Below are positions 15,220-18,181 of a stretch of 18,181 nt of DNA, one piece after another. The stretch is taken from positions 1 to 18,181 of the forward strand of contig JAEWMT010000117.1 in the NCBI GenBank assembly GCA_023393095.1. Reading direction: 5' to 3'. The stretch's first letter is position 1. Each line of letters opens with the position of its first letter. The notes under the pieces were generated by a model, which had not been told where the DNA came from, made no database searches, and saw nothing but the letters and a program-made list of their open reading frames with translations. The DNA is from Bacillota bacterium (GTDB lineage: Bacteria > Bacillota > Clostridia > Lachnospirales > Lachnospiraceae). Position numbers and translations under genes: made by a program.

Positions 15220-15314
15220 AAAACCTCCATGGATAACAAGTATACTAAGGTAATTGTGAAACTATATAGTCTTTTGAATTGTATACACAGCAGAAACATA
15301 TTTCTCCGCTCCAT
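15216..15314 (-). CDS. possible 32-residue upstream ORF coupled to the NlpC/P60 gene
   Basis: Weakly supported but worth recording. An ATG at 15314 follows AAGGA with 4 bases of spacing and opens 32 codons: MERRNMFLLC, then a mostly hydrophobic stretch ending LVYLLSMEVL. The TGA stop overlaps the hydrolase ATG as ATGA, a classical coupling arrangement. Translating it would move ribosomes through the 3' arm of the predicted closing stem (15282-15292). The hydrolase has its own strong GGAGG inside this ORF, so it does not need coupling. A 32-codon open frame in AT-rich DNA can occur by chance. I do not recognise the peptide. Confidence 0.3.
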   Translation of the reverse strand: MERRNMFLLCIQFKRLYSFTITLVYLLSMEVL

Positions 15315-15380
15315 CGCTTCCTTCTGGCCAAGTGTTTTACACTATGCACTTACGCCCCAAAGTAGTACTTGCTGTATATA
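15282..15380 (-). ncRNA. candidate structured leader RNA upstream of the NlpC/P60 gene
   Basis: On the minus strand TATATACAGCA (15370-15380) pairs with TGCTGTGTATA (15282-15292), 11 bp with one wobble, closing a 77-nt interior. The interior is richer in G than its surroundings and holds further pairings: AAGTG/CACTT (or alternatively AGTGT/ACACT), and AGAAA/TTTCT near the 3' end, which competes with the closing stem. Just upstream (about 15387-15414) CTAA-CGAAA pairs with TTTCG-TTAG around a 3-nt bulge. A TATAAT at 15482-15487 could start a transcript near 15475, although no -35 is recognisable. I could not match it to the cyclic-di-AMP, cyclic-di-GMP, SAM, TPP, FMN, lysine or cobalamin consensus. 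It may be an unassigned regulatory leader or chance pairing. Confidence 0.4.
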
Positions 15381-15724
15381 TAATATCTCTAACGAAAGAG
15401 TTTCGCGATTAGCTATAAAAATATTTAGTAGAATACTTGTTATTTGATTTATTACATAATTGTTAAATTTGTTACATACTTATTATACAGCAAAATATTT
15501 AAAAATCACTAGGAAATTATTGGCATACTTCCTTAACATTCTAAACTTATTCCCAAGAGTTTTTAATATTTTCTACCCATAAATTCATATCATGTTATGA
15601 TTTTACCTAATCTTTTCATCAGATTCCATCTCACGATGAATACCCATGACTTCGGCTGTATTCTTCTCATAGCTTTGTCGGATTGGAAACTTCCACGCAT
15701 AAAAACTTGTACTCACGGCACGCC
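15381..15724. other. intergenic DNA between the NlpC/P60 leader and the atp terminator
   Basis: No convincing gene. The part near 15420-15600 is AT-rich and likely holds the NlpC/P60 promoter (TATAAT at 15482-15487, minus). On the minus strand 15603-15716 is an open stretch of 37 codons from a GTG to TAA, reading SFYAWKFPIRQ, then EVMGIHREMESDEKIR. The amino-acid mix looks protein-like, but there is no ribosome binding site and the frame is not open upstream through the terminator. It may be a gene remnant or chance. Confidence 0.35.
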
Positions 15725-15761
15725 AAAAACGCCCATCTCTTATTTAAGAAATGAGCGTTTT
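15724..15761 (-). terminator. intrinsic terminator of the atp operon
   Basis: A 16-bp stem with two wobbles (15726-15741 with 15746-15761) and a 4-nt loop ends on the minus strand in GCGTTTTTGG. It lies 90-127 bases past the atpC stop, so atpC is the last gene of the operon. The 89 bases between atpC and the stem hold nothing I can name. Confidence 0.85.
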
Positions 15762-15850
15762 CAATCGTAATGAAATAGCTTTAAACCTAGTCATGAGCAT
15801 AAATCAGTGGGATCATGCCACATAGATCTTATTAAGAGCATATCACACCT

Positions 15851-16261
15851 TTACTGCCTGTGACTTTTTTTAACCCTAAGGCGATTCATCGCCCGATTAA
15901 GTGCGGCTTGTGTTTGATAGTACTCCTTATTGCCAAGCTGTTGACGAAGCTTTTCTTCGGCTCTCTGCTTCGCTTCTTCGGCGCGGTGTTCATCAATATC
16001 TTCAGGTTTTTCTATCGTATCTGCAAGTATTATCACATATTTAGGTGTAATTTCTACAAAGCCTTCACTTACTGCTGCGTAATGCCATTCTCCATCGACC
16101 TGAAACTTTATCTCACCAGCTTTTAAGCAGGTTACCATTGCTTCATGGTTTGCCATAATACCATGCTTACCGTCAATACCGGGGAAAACGAGCATTTCAC
16201 ACTCCCCTTTATAGAAGGGATGATCACTTGCTATGATTTCAAGCTGAAATTTCTTAGCCAT
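15851..16261 (-). CDS. atpC: F-type ATP synthase epsilon subunit
   Basis: Part of the central rotor stalk of F1. It links gamma to the c-ring and, through its C-terminal helices, can inhibit ATP hydrolysis. The 136 residues match the family length. An N-terminal beta-sandwich (about 1-86) includes the family segments ASDHPFYKGECEMLVFPGIDGKHGIMANHE and the GEIKF strand. A charged helical hairpin (about 90-136) begins at IDEHRAEEAKQRAEEKL. The ATG at 16261 follows AAGGAGG with normal spacing. It lies 69 bp after atpD, an unusually wide gap filled by two hairpins, and is followed by the operon terminator. Nothing is missing or unusual in the protein. Confidence 0.96.
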   Translation of the reverse strand: MAKKFQLEIIASDHPFYKGECEMLVFPGIDGKHGIMANHEAMVTCLKAGEIKFQVDGEWHYAAVSEGFVEITPKYVIILADTIEKPEDIDEHRAEEAKQRAEEKLRQQLGNKEYYQTQAALNRAMNRLRVKKSHRQ

Positions 16262-16271
16262 AGCTCCTCCT

Positions 16272-16327
16272 TAAGAATTTTAGCTTTTAAAATTCTTATT
16301 AACCTTCCATCGTTATTTGAAGGTTAA
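16272..16327 (-). promoter_or_regulatory. two adjacent hairpins between atpD and atpC
   Basis: Stem 1 is TTAACCTTC/GAAGGTTAA (16299-16307 with 16319-16327, 9 bp), directly after the atpD stop. Stem 2 is 11 bp (16272-16282 with 16288-16298) and ends just before the AAGGAGG of atpC. They fill the 69-bp gap. Neither has a T-run, so they are more likely mRNA stability or translation-tuning elements than terminators. Confidence 0.5.
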
Positions 16328-16330
16328 ATA

Positions 16331-17728
16331 TTAATTTTTAGCATCAATAAGTTTTGCTTTCTCAATTACTTCATCAATGGTTCCGACCATGAGGAAAGCT
16401 GATTCCGGATACTCATCCATCTCACCATTTATTATTGCCTTGAAGCCTTTTATTGTTTCACTTAATGGTACATATTTTCCTGAAATACCTGTAAAATTTT
16501 CAGCAACGTTAAAAGGTTGGGATAAGAACTTTTGAATTTTTCTAGCACGATTAACAGCTAATTTATCCTGCTCATCTAGTTCTTCCATACCAAGAATTGC
16601 AATGATATCCTGTAGTTCTTTATATCTTTGCAGTAGCTCTTGTGTCTTTCTAGCTACTTCATAATGTTCTTCACCTACAACATCCGGTTCCAAAATTCTA
16701 GAAGTTGACTCCAAAGGATCAACTGCCGGATAAATACCCTGCTCTACAATCTTTCGGTTTAATACGGTTGTGGCGTCCAGATGAGCAAAAGTATTAGCGG
16801 GTGCCGGGTCTGTCAAGTCATCGGCAGGAACATAAACTGCCTGAACTGAGGTAATGGAACCATTTTTAGTTGATGTTATTCTTTCCTGTAATTCCCCGAC
16901 TTCATTTGCAAGAGTAGGCTGATAACCTACCGCGGAAGGCATACGACCAAGTAAAGCAGAAACCTCAGAACCAGCCTGAACGAAACGGAAAATATTATCA
17001 ATAAATAATAATACGTCCTGATTTTCCTTATCTCTAAAATATTCAGCCATGGTAAGACCAGTCTGGGCTACTCTCATACGTGAGCCCGGGGGCTCATTCA
17101 TTTGTCCGAATACCAAGGCTGTTTTACTGATAACGCCGGAATCCTTCATTTCTCTCCAAAGGTCATTACCCTCTCTGGAACGCTCACCAACACCAGTGAA
17201 AATTGAATATCCACCGTGTTCTGTAGCTACATTTCTAATAAGCTCTTGGATTAATACGGTTTTACCAACACCGGCACCCCCGAATAAACCAATTTTACCA
17301 CCCTTGGCATATGGAGCTAATAAATCAATAACTTTTATTCCTGTTTCCAGTATTTCAACAACCGGGCTCTGTTCCTCAAAGGTTGGCGGATCTCTATGAA
17401 TCTTCCATTGTTCCTCTCCAGCAACCTGCTCTTCATCGTCAATTACTTCTCCTAGTACATTAAACATTCTTCCCAGTGTCTGCTTTCCGACAGGAACCTT
17501 GATACAGGAACCTGTTGCAGTTACTTCCATGCCTTTTACCAGGCCTTCACTGGATGCCAGCATAATACATCGTACAATATTATTACCGACATGACTGGCA
17601 ACTTCCATAACTAGTCTTTTATTATCCCTTGTTACTTCCAGTGCATCTTTAATCATCGGTAATTTTCCATTGTCGAATTCTACATCTACTACAGGTCCTA
17701 GTACCTGTATAATTTTTCCTTTATCCAT
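16331..17728 (-). CDS. atpD: F-type ATP synthase beta subunit
   Basis: Catalytic subunit of F1, making ATP from ADP and phosphate as gamma turns. Read from ATG 17728 it has 465 residues, the normal length. Walker A is GGAGVGKT (150-157), followed by the catalytic-glutamate loop GERSREGNDL (181-190). Walker B is LLFIDNIFRF (240-249), the family signature is PAVDPLESTSR (334-344), and the DELSEED-loop equivalent reads EELDEQD (382-388). I chose ATG 17728 because family members begin M-x-KGKI-QV-GPVVDVEF. The frame is open 18 codons further to a GTG at 17782, but those residues look unlike the family. No ribosome binding site lies at normal distance from 17728; the nearest AGGAG is about 20 bases away. 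It sits 82 bp after atpG. Confidence 0.96.
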   Translation of the reverse strand: MDKGKIIQVLGPVVDVEFDNGKLPMIKDALEVTRDNKRLVMEVASHVGNNIVRCIMLASSEGLVKGMEVTATGSCIKVPVGKQTLGRMFNVLGEVIDDEEQVAGEEQWKIHRDPPTFEEQSPVVEILETGIKVIDLLAPYAKGGKIGLFGGAGVGKTVLIQELIRNVATEHGGYSIFTGVGERSREGNDLWREMKDSGVISKTALVFGQMNEPPGSRMRVAQTGLTMAEYFRDKENQDVLLFIDNIFRFVQAGSEVSALLGRMPSAVGYQPTLANEVGELQERITSTKNGSITSVQAVYVPADDLTDPAPANTFAHLDATTVLNRKIVEQGIYPAVDPLESTSRILEPDVVGEEHYEVARKTQELLQRYKELQDIIAILGMEELDEQDKLAVNRARKIQKFLSQPFNVAENFTGISGKYVPLSETIKGFKAIINGEMDEYPESAFLMVGTIDEVIEKAKLIDAKN

Positions 17729-17810
17729 ATTATATCTTATTCTAAGAACTCCTACAAGATGAATTAGAAAACAAAAATCCACTTGTCAATATAGAATTTA
17801 TCTCCTTCCC

Positions 17811-18181
17811 TTATTTTTTCAAGCTTTTTGCACCACTAACAATTTCCGTTATTTCTTGTGTAATAGCTGCCTGCCTTGCCCTGTTATACTGTAATTCCAA
17901 ACTCTTCAGCATATCCTTGGCACTTTTGGTTGCAGCCTCCATAGCTGTCATACTCGCATTTTGCTCGCTGGAATAGGATTCCACTAACATACCGTATATC
18001 AAGCCCTTCAAATAATTTGGTACCAAATTATCCATAACGATTTCCGGAGAGGGATCAAATTTAGCATGCTGATATCCTGCAGCTTTTCTCTCGAATTTCT
18101 TTCTCTCTAAAGGTAACAGCTTTATAGATTGTACTTCCGCTTTCATCGGCGTAACCATCTTAGTAAAAATCACATATACAT
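17811..18181 (-). CDS. atpG: F-type ATP synthase gamma subunit (N-terminus outside the window)
   Basis: Central shaft of F1 that transmits rotation from the membrane ring to the catalytic sites. Only the last 122 residues are in view, and the frame is open to the right window edge, so the start lies outside. Internal Met or GTG codons near 18173 are not the real start. Family marks are VYVIFTK at the edge, IKLLPLE about 20 residues on, the helix MLVESYSSEQNASMTAMEAATKSAKDM, and the C-terminal YNRARQAAITQEITEIVSGA, which is the most conserved part of gamma. The gene order atpG-atpD-atpC is the standard end of bacterial atp operons. Confidence 0.96.
   Translation of the reverse strand, partial: VYVIFTKMVTPMKAEVQSIKLLPLERKKFERKAAGYQHAKFDPSPEIVMDNLVPNYLKGLIYGMLVESYSSEQNASMTAMEAATKSAKDMLKSLELQYNRARQAAITQEITEIVSGAKSLKK

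Noticed and set aside
15305..15335. Possible SRP (4.5S) RNA, from an AGAAGGAAGC segment
   Set aside because: The resemblance stops at GGAAGC. The conserved GUCAGG partner strand of the symmetric loop is missing and no long hairpin forms around it.
15229..15447. 72-codon plus-strand frame opposite the hydrolase leader
   Set aside because: No ribosome binding site, an unconvincing amino-acid mix, and the minus strand has better structural features.
15219..15475. Cyclic-di-AMP or cyclic-di-GMP riboswitch before the hydrolase gene
   Set aside because: I could not find the conserved blocks of either class by eye; only a covariance-model search could settle this, so no known class is assigned.

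Overview
The window looks like chromosomal DNA of an anaerobic, AT-rich Firmicute, most likely a Lachnospiraceae/Clostridia relative. This is an inference from protein style, not a search: an oxygen-sensitive class III ribonucleotide reductase, a membrane pyrophosphatase, a Na+-pump decarboxylase beta subunit, strong AGGAGG-type ribosome binding sites and AT-rich intergenic DNA. I see no phage, plasmid, insertion sequence, CRISPR, tRNA or rRNA.

Layout. Positions 1-6300 hold a minus-strand nucleotide-metabolism block, read right to left: nrdD (class III ribonucleotide reductase fused to a glutaredoxin-like domain), thyA, folA, a small two-helix membrane protein, and guaB, which runs off the left edge and has its own consensus promoter. 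NrdD makes deoxynucleotides, ThyA makes dTMP, FolA regenerates the folate that ThyA oxidises, and GuaB commits IMP to guanine nucleotides. Positions 6400-8880 (minus) hold a TPR lipoprotein followed by the ribosome-associated GTPase hflX, closed by a strong terminator. Upstream of the lipoprotein lies a degenerate tandem repeat with a 32-bp period, then a plus-strand GNAT acetyltransferase.

Positions 9826-13744 hold two divergent ion-pump units: hppA (membrane pyrophosphatase, minus) and a plus-strand pair made of an OadB/GcdB/MmdB-type beta subunit and a 51-residue OadG-like protein. The two share a 466-bp intergenic region with a consensus promoter and a 13-bp hairpin. Positions 13945-15219 hold a secreted SH3-NlpC/P60 cell-wall hydrolase (minus). 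Its long leader can fold around an 11-bp closing stem and carries a possible 32-codon upstream ORF whose stop overlaps the hydrolase start. Positions 15851-18181 (minus) are the end of an F-type ATP synthase operon: atpG (partial), atpD, atpC, then an intrinsic terminator.

Most genes are ordinary housekeeping genes. The least explained parts are the structured leader and upstream ORF before the NlpC/P60 gene, the 32-bp repeat array, and the orphan beta/OadG-like pair with no carboxyltransferase or biotin-carrier gene in view. I see no convincing undescribed multi-gene system here.
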